Positions 1 to 10,897 are shown, counted from the stretch's first letter. The stretch: 64,000 bases of DNA from Kluyvera genomosp. 3 (GCA_002211745.1 CP022114.1:682001-746000), one strand, 5' to 3'. A program made the numbers and translations. The notes: generated by a model not told the origin, from the letters alone.

Positions 1-10
1 AGCAAACATA

Positions 11-1170
11 TTGCAGGGCAACGTGATAAATCAGCGTAGCATGAACCGCAATCGTCATAACGATTCGCTCAAAAGAACTGAAAAGCCTCTGGTGAAACGT
101 CAGAGCCTTACTGCCGCGCAGGTTGGAGAATATCGCAAATGGTGTGAACGGAACGCGCATAAAATTGCCAACCAGGACACCAACACCCTGATCGGAATGT
201 TTCACCGTGATCGCAGTGAGTTTTTGGCGGCGGATGTAAAGCAGAACGTCAAAAATGTTAAGTCAGAGTCTGAAGCTGTCTTGAACCCATTACCACAGAA
301 CGAAAATTATACTCTGCAATTAATCCGGATGCCATCTGACACAGTGAGCGACCTGGGACGAGTTAGCTATGAGAATTGGCTACTGCAAAACCACTACGAT
401 ACGACCAACCTGGGTAGTCAGCACTCGGAGTGGGTATATAGCGACGGTTGGCATATTAAACGCTGTGTGAATAACGTTACCGGTGAGCATGATTTTTGGC
501 TTATTGCCTTCAATGGGCGCGGCGGTGAACCTATTGGCATTAAATCCCAGCGAGACTATATGAGTGCTTATCGTTATCTGATTGTACGAGGCTATCATTC
601 GACGGCGTTGGAAAATATGGAACGTGGCGCGCTTTACCGGGCCTATAAGCACGAGTTGGCCAAAAAAACATCGGAACGCGAAACCATCCAGCCGAAAAAG
701 CCAATCCGCAATACGCCAATGCGGACACCCGAACAGGTAGAGGAACGCCGCCAGCAGGCCAACCGTTTGAAAGCCCTGCGCCGAGTTGCTGTTCGCGAGG
801 GCAAGGGCGCTTTCGTCTCCAGGTACTGGCGAACTATCACGGAGCATGCTGCATTACTGGATTGGTTGACGGTGTAGAGGCCGCACATATTGTCCCGCAC
901 CGCGAAACGGCAAACCAGCATCCCAATAACGGTTTGCCACTCATCAAAGCGCTGCATGCTGCATTTGATAGCGGTTTTTTCAGTATTAATCCCGCCGCCC
1001 TAAGGGTTGTTGTTCGTGAGGATGCCCGCGGATGGCTGAACATAGACGGCAAGCAGATCGACGATGGTGGGATCTGGCAGATTGACCGCATCGCCCTGGC
1101 GAAGCATTACGAGGCATTTATGAAAGCACAGTCTCAATCCGGGATTGGTAACTCTCAATCAAACAACTGA
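11..1170 (+). CDS. HNH endonuclease, HNH_2-like (one frameshift; start may lie left of window)
   Basis: The C-terminal part carries an HNH nuclease signature: a CCITG strand, AAHIVPH, then NGLPL and LHAAFDSGF, as in the HNH_2 type of restriction-like nucleases. The roughly 190 N-terminal residues show no domain I recognise; a charged Arg/Lys-rich stretch precedes the nuclease. The gene is split at the T run near 811-813; adding one T joins the halves into about 386 residues with the CCITG strand in frame. The frame is open to the left edge, with TTG at 11 and ATG at 41 as possible starts, so the true start may be outside. It lies on the 3' side of tRNA-Ile2, a usual place for accessory DNA. 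A defence or mobile-element role is inference. Confidence 0.7.
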
Positions 1171-1308
1171 ATTTTCAGCGCTGCAATTAACGGCAGCGCT
1201 CCGCGAGTTGCCGCACATCCGATAAGCGTTGAAATAGTTAAAAGGTTAAGCCAACACTTTGTACTACGCTCTCTGCCGCCATTTTATTGCCACTCCAGAA
1301 TATATAAA

Positions 1309-1335
1309 CAAAAAAGCCACTCTATTGAGTGGCTT
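1309..1335 (-). terminator. Rho-independent terminator of tRNA-Ile2
   Basis: On the minus strand the stem AAGCCACTC / GAGTGGCTT is followed by six T residues, directly downstream of the tRNA 3' end. Confidence 0.8.
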
Positions 1336-1361
1336 AATTATATGATTTTACAGCTTAAATT

Positions 1362-1435
1362 TGGTGGCCTTGTTGGGTTTGAACCAACGACCAAGCGATT
1401 ATGAGTCGCCTGCTCTAACCACTGAGCTAAGGGCC
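1362..1435 (-). tRNA. ileX: tRNA-Ile2 (CAU anticodon, lysidine-type), one acceptor base missing
   Basis: Read on the minus strand this is a complete cloverleaf ending in an encoded CCA. The anticodon loop contains CTCATAA, i.e. CAU, and the body matches the minor isoleucine tRNA whose wobble C is converted to lysidine so that it reads AUA. The T arm GTTGG / CCAAC is intact. The 5' acceptor strand GGCCCTT should pair with AAGGGCC, but the sequence reads AAGGCC, so one G is lacking at 1368-1369. Such a tRNA would be misfolded; like the many gene frameshifts nearby, this is probably an under-called run. Confidence 0.9.
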
Positions 1436-1447
1436 AATTAGCCGACG

Positions 1448-1476
1448 ATTATAATGTAACAATGGCCGCCAATCCA
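1448..1476 (-). promoter_or_regulatory. Promoter of tRNA-Ile2
   Basis: On the minus strand a perfect TATAAT (-10, at 1448-1453) sits 17 bp from a weak -35 (TGGATT, 1471-1476) and is followed by a GC-rich discriminator, as is usual for stable-RNA promoters. Confidence 0.5.
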
Positions 1477-1561
1477 GCGCTAAGCGTGCACATGCTGTTT
1501 TTATAAACAATGCATTTTCAATTCGTTATACTCGTCTCACGATGTATAGGTCGAGGATATT

Positions 1562-2066
1562 ATGGTTAAGGACATTATCGATTCAGAGTTGCGGGTACTG
1601 TTTTGTGGTATCAACCCGGGACTGTCATCGTCTTCACTGGGCTATCCTTTTGCCCATCCAGCAAACCGCTTCTGGAAGGTGCTGCATCTGGCGGGTTTAC
1701 CGATCGTCAGCTGAAGCCGGAAGAGGCGGCGCAGATGCTGAAATTTCGCTGCGGCGTGACCAAGCTAGTTGAGCGCCCGACGGTGCAGGCCACGGAGGTG
1801 ACCTTGCAGGAGCTGCGTAGCGGCGGCCAGGCGCTGATTGAGAAGGTTGAGCACTATAAACCTGCTGCGCTGGCGGTGCTGGGCAAGCAAGCCTTTGAAC
1901 GCGGCTTAGGGCAGCGCGGCGCGACGTGGGGAAGCAGACCTACAGGATTGACGACACCGAAGTGTGGGTGTTACCGAACCCGAGCGGATTGAGCCGAATA
2001 ACGCTGGATAAGCTGGTGGAAGCGTATCAGGCGCTGGACTCGGCGTTGAAGGCACGAGGCCTGTAG
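1562..2066 (+). CDS. mug: G/U mismatch-specific DNA glycosylase (two frameshifts)
   Basis: Mug removes uracil and ethenocytosine opposite guanine in double-stranded DNA. The start ATG at 1562 opens [20 protein letters not shown], which contains the family's GINPG active-site loop with its catalytic Asn; the later VLPNPSGLS motif is the second conserved loop. The frame breaks at the G/T run 1693-1698 and again at the GGGG run 1928-1931; one base added at each gives a protein of about 168 residues, the normal Mug length. It lies between tRNA-Ile2 and rpoD, as in E. coli, and ends at a BIME repeat. Confidence 0.9.
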
Positions 2067-2143
2067 GCCGGATAAGCGAAGCGCCATCCGGCAGAACCCG
2101 CGCAGATTGCCGGATGGCGGCGTAAACGCCTTATCCGGCCTAC
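2063..2143. repeat. BIME (paired REP elements)
   Basis: Two inverted REP units: GCCGGATAAGCG...CGCCATCCGGC, then GCCGGATGGCGGCG...CGCCTTATCCGGCCTAC. It sits between the convergent genes mug and rpoD, the usual place for these extragenic palindromes. Confidence 0.9.
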
Positions 2144-2165
2144 CGTTCCTGCGCGGATAACAGGC

Positions 2166-2195
2166 AAAAAAAAGCTCCCAAAAGGGAGCTTTTTC
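2166..2195 (-). terminator. Rho-independent terminator of the rpsU-dnaG-rpoD operon
   Basis: Stem AAAAGCTCCC / GGGAGCTTTT with an AAAA loop and T tracts on both sides, so it could also stop mug transcription. It lies 17 bp beyond the rpoD stop. Confidence 0.9.
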
Positions 2196-2211
2196 ACATT
2201 GGCCAGGGCGA

Positions 2212-4055
2212 TTAATCGTCCAGGAAGCTACGCAGTACTTCAGAGCGGCTCGGGTGACGCAGTTTACGCAGCGCCTTCGCTTCGATCTGACGGATACGTT
2301 CGCGGGTAACATCGAACTGTTTACCCACTTCTTCCAGCGTGTGGTCGGTGTTCATATCAATACCGAAACGCATACGCAGCACTTTCGCTTCACGGGCGGT
2401 CAGGCCAGCCAGCACGTCGTGGGTGGCGGCACGCAGGCTCTCGGTGGTCGCAGAGTCCAGCGGCAGCTCGAGGGTGGTATCCTCGATGAAATCACCCAGA
2501 TGCGAATCTTCATCGTCGCCGATCGGCGTTTCCATGGAGATAGGCTCTTTAGCGATCTTCAGCACTTTACGGATCTTGTCTTCCGGCATCAGCATGCGCT
2601 CAGCCAGCTCTTCCGGCGTCGGCTCGCGGCCCATCTCTTGCAGCATCTGACGGGAGATACGGTTGAGCTTGTTGATGGTCTCAATCATATGTACCGGGAT
2701 ACGGATGGTACGCGCCTGGTCGGCGATGGAACGGGTGATTGCCTGACGAATCCACCAGGTAGCGTAGGTGGAGAACTTGTAACCACGACGGTATTCAAAC
2801 TTATCAACCGCTTTCATCAGACCGATGTTGCCTTCCTGAATCAGATCGAGGAACTGCAGACCACGGTTGGTGTATTTTTTAGCGATAGAGATAACCAGAC
2901 GTAAGTTCGCTTCAACCATCTCTTTTTTCGCACGGCGGGCTTTCGCTTCACCGATGGACATACGACGGTTGATGTCTTTCACCTGCTCGATGGTCAGGCC
3001 GGTTTCTTCTTCAATCTGCTGCAGTTTCTGCAGGCTGCGAAGAACGTCTTCTTTCACGTCGTGCAGCTTTTCAGACCACGGCTTGTTCATCGCGATAGCC
3101 GCGTTGAACCAGGTTTCGCTGGTTTCGTTGCCGGTAAAGAGGGTGATGAAGTTCTTCTTCGGCATTTTGCACTGTTCAACGCACATCTTCATGATGATAC
3201 GTTCCTGGGTACGCACGCGATCCATCATGACACGCATGCTGTTCACCAGGTAGTCGAACTGTTTCGGCACCAGACGGAACTGTTTGAACACTTCAGACAG
3301 CTTCAGAATCTCTTCCTGAGCGGCAGCGTGGCTACGGCCTTTGGCTTTGATGGTGTCGCGAGTCACTTCGTACTGCGTACGCAGTTCGGCGAATTTCTCA
3401 CGCGCCAGTTCAGGATCGATGCTGTTGTCATCGTCGCTGCTGTCGTCGCTATCGTCGTCTTCGTCTTCATCGTCGTCATCCATCTCTTCCTGAGACAGTT
3501 CGGAACCGACGTGAGTGGCGGTTGGCGCCATATCTTCTTCGGCGTTCGGGTCGACGAAACCGGTGATCAGGTCGGACAGACGGGCTTCTTCCGCTTCAAC
3601 GCGATCGTATTGTTCCAGCAGATAGGTGATGGCTTCCGGGTATTCGGCAACGGAGCACTGTACCTGGTTGATCCCGTCTTCAATACGTTTGGCGATGTCG
3701 ATTTCGCCTTCGCGGTCAGCAGTTCTACGGTACCCATTTCGCGCATGTACATGCGCACCGGGTCGGTTGTACGCCCGATTTCAGATTCCACGCTGGACAG
3801 AACCTGTGCAGCCGCTTCTTCTGCGTCTTCATCAGTGTTGTTGGAGGTTTCAGCCAGCAACAGATCATCGGCATCCGGTGCTTCTTCCATCACCTGAATA
3901 CCCATGTCGTTGATCATTTGGATGATGTCTTCGATCTGATCTGAATCGACGATATCTTCCGGCAGATGGTCATTGACCTCGGCATAGGTCAGATAGCCTT
4001 GCTCCTTACCACGTTGGACAAGAAGCTTGAGCTGTGACTGCGGGTTTTGCTCCAT
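2212..4055 (-). CDS. rpoD: RNA polymerase sigma factor RpoD, sigma-70 (one frameshift)
   Basis: The primary sigma factor directs RNA polymerase to housekeeping promoters. Visible parts are region 1.1 at the N terminus ([10 protein letters not shown]), region 1.2 ([14 protein letters not shown]), an acidic non-conserved insert rich in Asp/Glu, region 2 with [20 protein letters not shown] and the -10 helix ([15 protein letters not shown]), region 3, and region 4.2 with the [21 protein letters not shown]. The frame is lost near 3714, just after VELLT, where one missing base turns [10 protein letters not shown] into a false sequence. Repaired length is 614 aa against 613 in E. coli. A broken rpoD would be lethal, so this must be a sequence error. 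Last gene of the macromolecular synthesis operon. Confidence 0.97.
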
Positions 4056-4093
4056 AAGACGGTATCCACACTTAATTCATTTGATTGGTGTCG

Positions 4094-4114
4094 GTCGGCG
4101 AACGAACCGCCGAC
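4094..4114 (-). other. RNA hairpin in the dnaG-rpoD spacer
   Basis: Inverted repeat GTCGGCG / CGCCGAC with a 7-nt loop, between the dnaG stop and the rpoD start. In E. coli this spacer is where RNase E cuts the operon mRNA so that dnaG and rpoD messages decay differently. Equating this hairpin with that site is inference. Confidence 0.4.
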
Positions 4115-4207
4115 ATTTAAAGCGAGGGCGTACTTATATTAGTGCCGCTGCGCCTCGGGCGGCTGTCGGGGCTTCCCGATAGGTATTCGGCAGTTAAGCC
4201 GTTAAAT

Positions 4208-5949
4208 TCATTTTTTTTCCAGGGCCTGTCTGATTTCCCAGAACTCCCTGCGCTCTTCACTGCTCAAACCGTGCGTGCGATCGCGAGCTATCAACTCTTC
4301 CTGTCGCTGTTCAAGCATTGAATCAAAAATTCGGTTTAGCGTGTCGGTGAACATTTTTTCAACATTCTCATCCTTTATATCGTTCCAGGTTGAGAGTTTT
4401 TCAAGTGTTGCGTATTCACTTGCTCCGCGATAATTCTCTAACAGTTGGCCCGTTGTCAGGCCGGGTTGCGCCACACACAGGTTGACCAGTTCGCTGAACA
4501 GGTTGAGCCCCGGTAGCTTTGCCTGAGCCAGCCCATGCATAGGAGGTACAAGTGGTGCCAGATTTGGGTTTTGCACCAGTAGTCCTATCAGTATACGCAT
4601 AGGCGTCTGTTTTATCTGCTGAGGCGGGCGTACCACGCCACTTTCTGCCTGTTTTGGCATTAAACGATCAAGCGCCGCATCGTCAAAGATGCCCAGCTTC
4701 AGCCCCAGCGTCTGGCGCAGCTGAATCCGGTGCGCGTCACCCGCACCTGGCTTATCAGCGGCAGAGCCAGCGCGGCGAGCTGCGTGCTGCCGTCCGGTGA
4801 GCTGAGATCAACCTGCGGTAAGAGACTGTTAAATAGGAAGACGGAGAGCGGTTGTGCGTGCTCCATCCGTGCTTCAAAGGCCTCTTTACCCTCTTTACGT
4901 ACCAGCGTATCCGGATCTTCACCCTCGGGCAGGAACATAAAGCGTAGCTGACGACCGTCGGTCATGTACGGCATCGCGGTTTCCAGCGCACGCCATGCAG
5001 CGTCGCGGCCGGCACGGTCACCGTCGTAACAGCAAATCACGTTGTTTGTCGCACGGAATAACATATGAATGTGGTCCGCCGTGGTCGACGTACCCAGCGA
5101 GGCGACAGCGTAGTTGATACCGTATTGCGCCAGCGCGACAACATCCATATACCCTTCGACAACCAGCAGACGCGGTGGTTCAGCGTTGTGCTGCTGGGCT
5201 TCATAAAGGCCATACAGCTGACGGCCTTTATGGAAAATATCGGTTTCCGGGGAGTTGAGGTATTTTGGCGTATCGTTACCGAGTACGCGGCCACCAAAAC
5301 CAATCACCCGGCCTCGTTTATCGCGAATCGGGAACATCACGCGATTGCGGAAACGGTCGTAGGTTCTTCCCTGGTCGTTATTGACCAGCATTCCGGCATC
5401 GAGCAGCAGCTTCCTGTTGTCGACATTTCCGCCGAAACGTTTTAAGGCGTTATCCCAGCCCGGCGGCGCAAAACCAATAGCAAACTGCTGGACAATCTCG
5501 GCACTCAGACCGCGTTGCTCCAGATACTGGCGTGCTGGCTCGGCGATGGGTTGGGCGAAGGATTGCTGATAAAAATCATTTAACCCTTCCATTAGCTGAT
5601 AGAGATTCTGACGCTGGTGACGCTCTATCTGGCTAAGACCTGTTCCGGCTTCGTACGGCACTTCAAGGTTGTGCATGGCCGCCAGTTCTTCAACGGTTTC
5701 AACGAACTCGAGCTTGTCGTAGTTCATTAAAAAGTCGATGGCATTGCCGTGCGCGCCGCAGCCGAAGCAGTGGTAAAACTGCTTATCACCGTTCACGGTG
5801 AAAGAGGGGGTTTTCTCGTTATGGAACGGACAGCACGCATGGTAATTTTTGCCCTGCTTTTTCAGCTTCACCCGTGCATCGATCAGATCGATGATGTCGG
5901 TGCGCGCCAGCAGATCATTAATAAATACGCGTGGGATTCGTCCAGCCAT
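4208..5949 (-). CDS. dnaG: DNA primase (one frameshift)
   Basis: DnaG makes RNA primers for lagging-strand synthesis with DnaB. The N-terminal zinc ribbon (CCPFHNEKTPSF ... FYHCFGCG) is followed by the RNA polymerase core and the TOPRIM centre (VVEGYMDV and CYDGDRAGRDA, the metal-binding acidic motifs), then the C-terminal helicase-binding domain, which ends in LEKK. The reading frame breaks at the CCC run near 4740, between LISQV and the C-terminal domain; one base restores a 580-aa protein (E. coli 581). It lies downstream of rpsU behind an attenuator and upstream of rpoD. Confidence 0.97.
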
Positions 5950-5979
5950 AGGCCCCGTTTATTTTGAAGACTTATAAAC

Positions 5980-6016
5980 GAAAACAAGCCGCGCATTCCT
6001 TTCGGAAGCACGGCCT
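5980..6016 (-). terminator. Internal attenuator T1 between rpsU and dnaG
   Basis: On the minus strand an imperfect stem AAGGCCGTGCTTCC / GGAATGCGCGGCTT with a GAAA loop is followed by GTTTTC. It matches the position of the partial terminator that in E. coli makes rpsU more abundant than dnaG. Confidence 0.75.
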
Positions 6017-6064
6017 TGCAACTACAACTCGGTCTGTAACCTGAGAGCCGATGCTCTCAAGAGA

Positions 6065-6319
<255 letters not shown>

Positions 6320-6515
6320 TCAACGCCAGCTTATTTCAAAATGGTGCGGAATTTTACTGCAATTGCTGTTGCTTTGTAAAGCACCGACGCGTTTTTGAAC
6401 GGGACTTTTTAAGGGTGAGGAGTATACACGAGGCTGCCTGCTGGGGCGAACAATGTTTTACAAGCCGGGACAGAAAACCTACACTGCGCGGTATTGAAAC
6501 GAGGTAAATCTAGCC

Positions 6516-7528
6516 ATGCGTGTACTGGGTATTGAAACATCCTGCGATGAAACCGGCATCGCAATTTATGACGACGAAAAAGGTCTGTTAGCCAACCAGT
6601 TGTATAGTCAGGTGAAATTACACGCTGACTACGGCGGTGTGGTGCCTGAGCTGGCGTCGCGTGACCACGTGCGTAAAACGGTTCCCCTGATTCAGGCGGC
6701 CTTACAAGAAGCGAACCTGATGGCCAAAGATATCGACGCGGTGGCCTACACCGCCGGCCCAGGTCTGGTTGGCGCGCTGCTGGTCGGCGCAACCGTAGGA
6801 CGCTCGCTGGCGTTTGCCTGGAATGTGCCGGCTATTCCGGTCCACCATATGGAAGGCCATCTGCTGGCGCCGATGCTGGAAGATAATCCGCCGGAATATC
6901 CGTTTGTGGCGCTGCTGGTATCCGGCGGCCATACGCAGCTGATTAGCGTCACCGGTATCGGTGAGTACACGCTGCTGGGCGAGTCGATTGACGATGCGGC
7001 GGGGAAGCTTTTGATAAAACCGCCAAGCTGCTCGGTCTGGATTATCCCGGCGGCCCAATGCTGTCGAAGCTGGCTTCGCAGGGGACGGAAGGGCGCTTTG
7101 TGTTCCCGCGTCCGATGACCGATCGTCCGGGGCTGGATTTTAGCTTCTCCGGCCTGAAAACCTTTGCCGCGAACACTATCCGCAATAACGGCGATGACGA
7201 TCAAACGCGTGCTGATATCGCCCGCGCCTTTGAAGATGCGGTAGTGGATACGCTGATGATCAAGTGCAAACGCGCGCTGGATCAAACCGGCTTTAAGCGC
7301 CTGGTGATGGCGGGCGGCGTAAGCGCTAACCGTACGCTGCGCGCGAAGCTGGCGACGATGATGCAAAAACGCGGCGGTGAAGTATTCTACGCGCGTCCGG
7401 AGTTCTGTACCGATAACGGCGCGATGATTGCCTATGCGGGCATGGTGCGTCTGAAAACGGGCGTCAATGAATCGCTGGGCGTGACCGTGCGTCCACGTTG
7501 GCCGCTGGCGGAGCTGCCGGCCGCCTGA
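6516..7528 (+). CDS. tsaD: tRNA N6-threonylcarbamoyladenosine transferase subunit (one frameshift)
   Basis: TsaD transfers the threonylcarbamoyl group to A37 of ANN-decoding tRNAs, working with TsaB, TsaC and TsaE. The ASKHA fold is evident from [14 protein letters not shown] at the start, the metal ligand motif HHMEGH, the SGGHTQL phosphate loop and the late [10 protein letters not shown] and [10 protein letters not shown] motifs. The frame is lost at the GGGG run 7001-7004, inside DDAAGEAFDK; one G restores 337 residues, the E. coli length. The tRNA-Ile2 nearby is not itself evidence of linkage. Essential in E. coli, so the break is very likely a sequence error. Confidence 0.97.
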
Positions 7529-7553
7529 CGACTCTCTGGCCGAGACTCGTGAT

Positions 7554-7582
7554 AAAAAGCCCTCTTCAGGAGGCTTTTTTGT
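7554..7582. terminator. Bidirectional terminator between tsaD and plsY
   Basis: AAAAAGCC...GGCTTTTTT stem around a CTCTTCAGGAG core between the convergent stops of tsaD (+) and plsY (-). Confidence 0.8.
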
Positions 7583-7587
7583 GCGTG

Positions 7588-8205
7588 TTATTCGGCGTCT
7601 TTGGGCTTGCGCTTTTTCAGGCGCGCCCAAATTTTTGTCTCCTGCCGTCGCCACAAACGCTGAATGTTGTCATGATGACGCAGCAGAATGAGGCACGACA
7701 GCATCGATACCGGGAAGGTGTACTGGGGCTTGAACCACCAGACGTAGAACGGCGCGACCAGCGCGCTGACGATGGCGCCCAGCGACGAATAACCGCTCAG
7801 CAGAATCGTCAGCAGCCAGGTTCCGGCCATCACTCCGGTTAGATCCCAGCCGATAGGGGCAATCGCGCCAAACGCGGTCGCCACGCCTTTTCCGCCCTGA
7901 AAATGGAAGAAAACCGGCCAGATATGGCCCAGACAGGCGGCGATCGCGACCAGCCCAAGCCAGAATGGAGTAAAGCCAAGGGCATAAGCGCCCCAGACGG
8001 GCAGCATCCCTTTCAGGATGTCGAAAACCAGGACGGCTACGGCAGCACCCTTGCCGCCGATGCGTAAGACATTGGTGGCGCCGGGATTACCGGAACCACT
8101 GGTGCGAGGGTCAGGTAACCCCGCGAGGCGGCAGACCAGAATGGCGCTGGAAATTGAGCCGCAAAGGTAGGCAAGGAGGATCATTCCAGGCTCGATTGCA
8201 CTCAT
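7588..8205 (-). CDS. plsY: Glycerol-3-phosphate acyltransferase PlsY (acyl-phosphate dependent)
   Basis: Intact 205-aa inner-membrane protein. PlsY acylates glycerol 3-phosphate from acyl-phosphate in phospholipid synthesis. The three conserved cytoplasmic loops can be seen: [11 protein letters not shown], then [14 protein letters not shown], then the later [11 protein letters not shown]. Several hydrophobic segments alternate with them, and the tail is basic ([10 protein letters not shown]). The gene is divergent from folB, with about 100 bp between the starts. The same window also encodes PlsC, which performs the next acylation. Confidence 0.96.
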   Translation of the reverse strand: MSAIEPGMILLAYLCGSISSAILVCRLAGLPDPRTSGSGNPGATNVLRIGGKGAAVAVLVFDILKGMLPVWGAYALGFTPFWLGLVAIAACLGHIWPVFFHFQGGKGVATAFGAIAPIGWDLTGVMAGTWLLTILLSGYSSLGAIVSALVAPFYVWWFKPQYTFPVSMLSCLILLRHHDNIQRLWRRQETKIWARLKKRKPKDAE

Positions 8206-8312
8206 AACGCTGTTCCATTTTGAAAATGTCGAAGTATTCTCTGCATCTGTGGATAATACGCATAATTCGCCGGAAGTGGTATCCGGTTTAGCCTAAAACC
8301 AAGCAGGTCGTG

Positions 8313-8671
8313 ATGGATATTGTATTTATAGAGCAACTTTCGGTAATCACCACTATCGGTGTTTATGACTGGGAACAAACCATTGAACAGAAGCTGGTGT
8401 TCGATATCGAATTAGCCTGGGACAACCGCAAACCCGCCGCCAGCGACAACGTGGAAGACTGCCTGAGCTATGCGGATATCAGCGAAGCGGTAGTAAAACA
8501 CGTGGAAGGCAGCCGTTTCGCGCTGGTGGAACGTGTTGCGGAAGAGGTTGCCGACCTGCTGATGTCGCGCTTTAACACCCGTGGGTGCGCATTAAGGTGA
8601 GTAAACCGGGCGCCGTGGCGCGCGCCGCCAACGTGGGCGTGATCATTCAGCGTGGCCATAATCCTAATTAA
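8313..8671 (+). CDS. folB: Dihydroneopterin aldolase / epimerase (one frameshift)
   Basis: FolB cleaves 7,8-dihydroneopterin to the hydroxymethyl pterin and glycolaldehyde in folate synthesis. The start MDIVFIEQLSVITTIGVYDWE and the motifs CLSYADI and VERVAEEVADLL are typical. A GTG three bases upstream is possible, but ATG at 8313 matches E. coli. The frame breaks at CCC 8578-8580; a fourth C gives FNTPWVRIKVSKPGA and an end at 8671, about 119 residues, as in the family. Without the correction the conserved C-terminal strand would be lost. Confidence 0.95.
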
Positions 8672-8762
8672 TCTCATTATTCGTCATATAACTTAAACCA
8701 AAATGATTTATACCGGTCTTAGTGCCGGGTTTATTTTATTGTTTACTTTTAAGGTTTATTTA

Positions 8763-9584
8763 ATGAGCGATATGCACTCGCTGCTGGTGGCGGCTATTCT
8801 GGGTGTGGTCGAAGGATTGACTGAGTTTCTGCCCGTCTCCAGCACTGGCCATATGATTATCGTCGGCCACCTGCTGGGCTTTGAAGGAGATACGGCGAAG
8901 ACGTTTGAGGTGGTGATCCAACTGGGTTCGATCCTCGCGGTGGTGGTGATGTTCTGGCGTCGGCTGTTTGGCCTGATTGGCATCCACTTTGGCCGTTCTC
9001 CGGTGCACGAAGGTGAAGGCTCAGGCCGTTTGTCGCTCATTCATATTCTGCTCGGGATGATTCCGGCGGTGGTGCTGGGGCTGGTGTTCCACGACGCCAT
9101 CAAATCACTGTTTAACCCGATTAACGTGATGTACGCGCTGGTGGTGGGCGGTGTCCTGCTGATTGCCGCGGAATGCCTGAAGCCGAAGGTGCCGCGCGCG
9201 GTTGGCGTGGATGATATGACGTATCGTCAGGCATTTATGATTGGCTGCTTCCAGTGTCTGGCGCTGTGGCCGGGCTTCTCCCGTTCGGGAGCGACCATTT
9301 CCGGCGGTATGCTGGTCGGCGTGAGCCGCTATGCGGCGTCGGAGTTCTCTTTCCTGCTGGCGGTGCCGATGATGATGGGCGCGACGGTGCTGGATCTCTA
9401 CAAGAGCTGGCACTTCCTGAATGCCGGTGATATCCCGATGTTTGCCGTCGGGTTTGTGATGGCCTTCCTGGTGGCGCTGGTGGCCATCAAAACCTTCCTG
9501 CAGCTGATTAAACGTATTTCGTTTATTCCGTTCGCTATCTACCGCTTCATCGTCGCGGCCGCGGTCTACGTGGTCTTCTTCTGA
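8763..9584 (+). CDS. uppP: Undecaprenyl-diphosphatase
   Basis: UppP (BacA) dephosphorylates undecaprenyl diphosphate, recycling the lipid carrier for peptidoglycan and O-antigen; high dosage gives bacitracin resistance. The protein is intact at 273 aa from ATG 8763, where [14 protein letters not shown] matches E. coli; the longer frame from 8703 lacks support. Signature motifs are [16 protein letters not shown] and [17 protein letters not shown] with the catalytic Glu, Ser and Arg residues. It is hydrophobic throughout, with about eight membrane segments. Convergent with cca, only 9 bp between the stops. Confidence 0.97.
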   Translation: MSDMHSLLVAAILGVVEGLTEFLPVSSTGHMIIVGHLLGFEGDTAKTFEVVIQLGSILAVVVMFWRRLFGLIGIHFGRSPVHEGEGSGRLSLIHILLGMIPAVVLGLVFHDAIKSLFNPINVMYALVVGGVLLIAAECLKPKVPRAVGVDDMTYRQAFMIGCFQCLALWPGFSRSGATISGGMLVGVSRYAASEFSFLLAVPMMMGATVLDLYKSWHFLNAGDIPMFAVGFVMAFLVALVAIKTFLQLIKRISFIPFAIYRFIVAAAVYVVFF

Positions 9585-9593
9585 TGCCGTGCC

Positions 9594-10832
9594 TCAGTCT
9601 TTTGGCTGGGGGCAACGTTTTTCCTTCCAGTTGGCCACCGCCTGAATTCGGCGTCGTGTCAGTTCTTCGCGGATTTCCGGCCCTTTAAATCCGGCCTCAA
9701 TCACTTCTTTGTTGCCCACGCTTCTGGCAACGGCCCACGCTTCCCGTAGCAGGCGTCCCTGTGGGTAATCACAGGCTTCGAAGCGAGTACGCCCGCGCAC
9801 GTCGGCTTCGCTGGTAAGCGCAATCTGTTCTACACGCTGCGGCTTGCGCCAGGCGTCGATGGAGTCGAACAGTTTCACCAGCGTTTTCGGCTGCAGAATG
9901 GGCAGGGTATGGATCAGGTCATGGAATTCGGCGACCAGTTTTGCCAGCTCGCGCATGTCGTTCGGCACTTTCAGACGCTGGCACAGCTGCTCGACCAGCT
10001 TAACCCCGCCGGGCCGTGGCCGTGGTGACGAGGCCAGAACTCTTTTGGCGTCAGCCCCTTGCCTAAGTCGTGGCACAGCGTAGCGAAACGAACGTCAATA
10101 TCCGGGCTGAGCATCGCGGCCATCGATACGGTCATCAGCGTATGCACGCCGGTATCAATTTCCGGGTGCCATTTCTCCGGGCCGGCACGCCAAACAGCGC
10201 GTCGATTTCCGGGAACAGCACCTTTAGCGCGCCGCAGTCGCGTAACGTCTGGAAGAAGACTTGCGGGTTACGGGTGCCGAGTGCGCTTTCCGTCTCTTTC
10301 CAGACACGCTCAGGCGTCAGGTGCGCCAGCTCGCCAGCGTCGGCCATTTCGCGCATCAAGGCCAGGGTTTCGTCGGCAATACGGAAGCTGAGATGGGCGT
10401 AACGCGCGGCAAAACGCGCGACGCGTAGCACGCGCAGCGGGTCTTCCGCGAAAGCGGGGAGACATGGCGCAGAATGCGCTGCTGGAGATCGCGCTGGCCG
10501 CCGTACGGGTCGATAATCGTCCCGTCGCTGTCCTCGGCAAGCGCGTTAACGGTGAGGTCGCGGCGCAACAGATCTTGCTCCAGCGTGACGTCCGGCGCGG
10601 CGTAGCAGGTAAAGCCGGTATACCCGGAACCCGATTTTCGCTCGGTGCGCGCCAGCGCGTACTCTTCGTGGCTGTCCGGGTGTAAAAATACCGGAAAATC
10701 GCGGCCTACCTGCTGGTAGCCCGCATCAAGCATCTGCTGCGGCGTGGCGCCGACCACGACCCAATCTTTATCTTTGATCGGTAGGCCCAATAGCCTGTCC
10801 CGAACTGCTCCGCCGACCAGATAACTCTTCAC
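9594..10832 (-). CDS. cca: Multifunctional CCA-adding tRNA nucleotidyltransferase (three frameshifts)
   Basis: Cca adds or repairs the 3' CCA of tRNAs; the enterobacterial form also has an HD phosphohydrolase domain. The N terminus [12 protein letters not shown] has the GGxVRD nucleotide-binding loop; the two-metal [10 protein letters not shown] motif and the template segment [12 protein letters not shown] follow, then the HD domain around LCHDLGKG and [10 protein letters not shown]. Breaks lie near 10455, at the GGG run 10179-10181 and at CCCC 10004-10007; adding one base at each gives 413 residues (E. coli 412). All three segments align end to end without loss. Confidence 0.95.
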
Positions 10833-10897
10833 GCCACGCTTCTCCTCATCATTTTCTTTCTGATAATACGAAAGAAGTCGACTTAAGGCGAGTTGGC

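Noticed and set aside
380-957. Several long minus-strand ORFs opposite the HNH gene
   Set aside because: Shadow frames with no ribosome site or recognisable motif; the plus frame has the nuclease signature.
2254-3897. Plus-strand ORFs of 216 and 278 codons opposite rpoD
   Set aside because: Mirror frames of a conserved GC-rich gene; low-complexity, Phe/His-rich products.
2212-4055. rpoD, dnaG, tsaD, parC, cca, glnE as pseudogenes
   Set aside because: They are essential or highly conserved, all fragments are present with no lost codons, and each break is one missing base in a homopolymer. Technical error is far more likely than decay.
6746-7654. 302-codon minus-strand ORF opposite tsaD
   Set aside because: Arg/His-rich antisense shadow that crosses the tsaD-plsY terminator.
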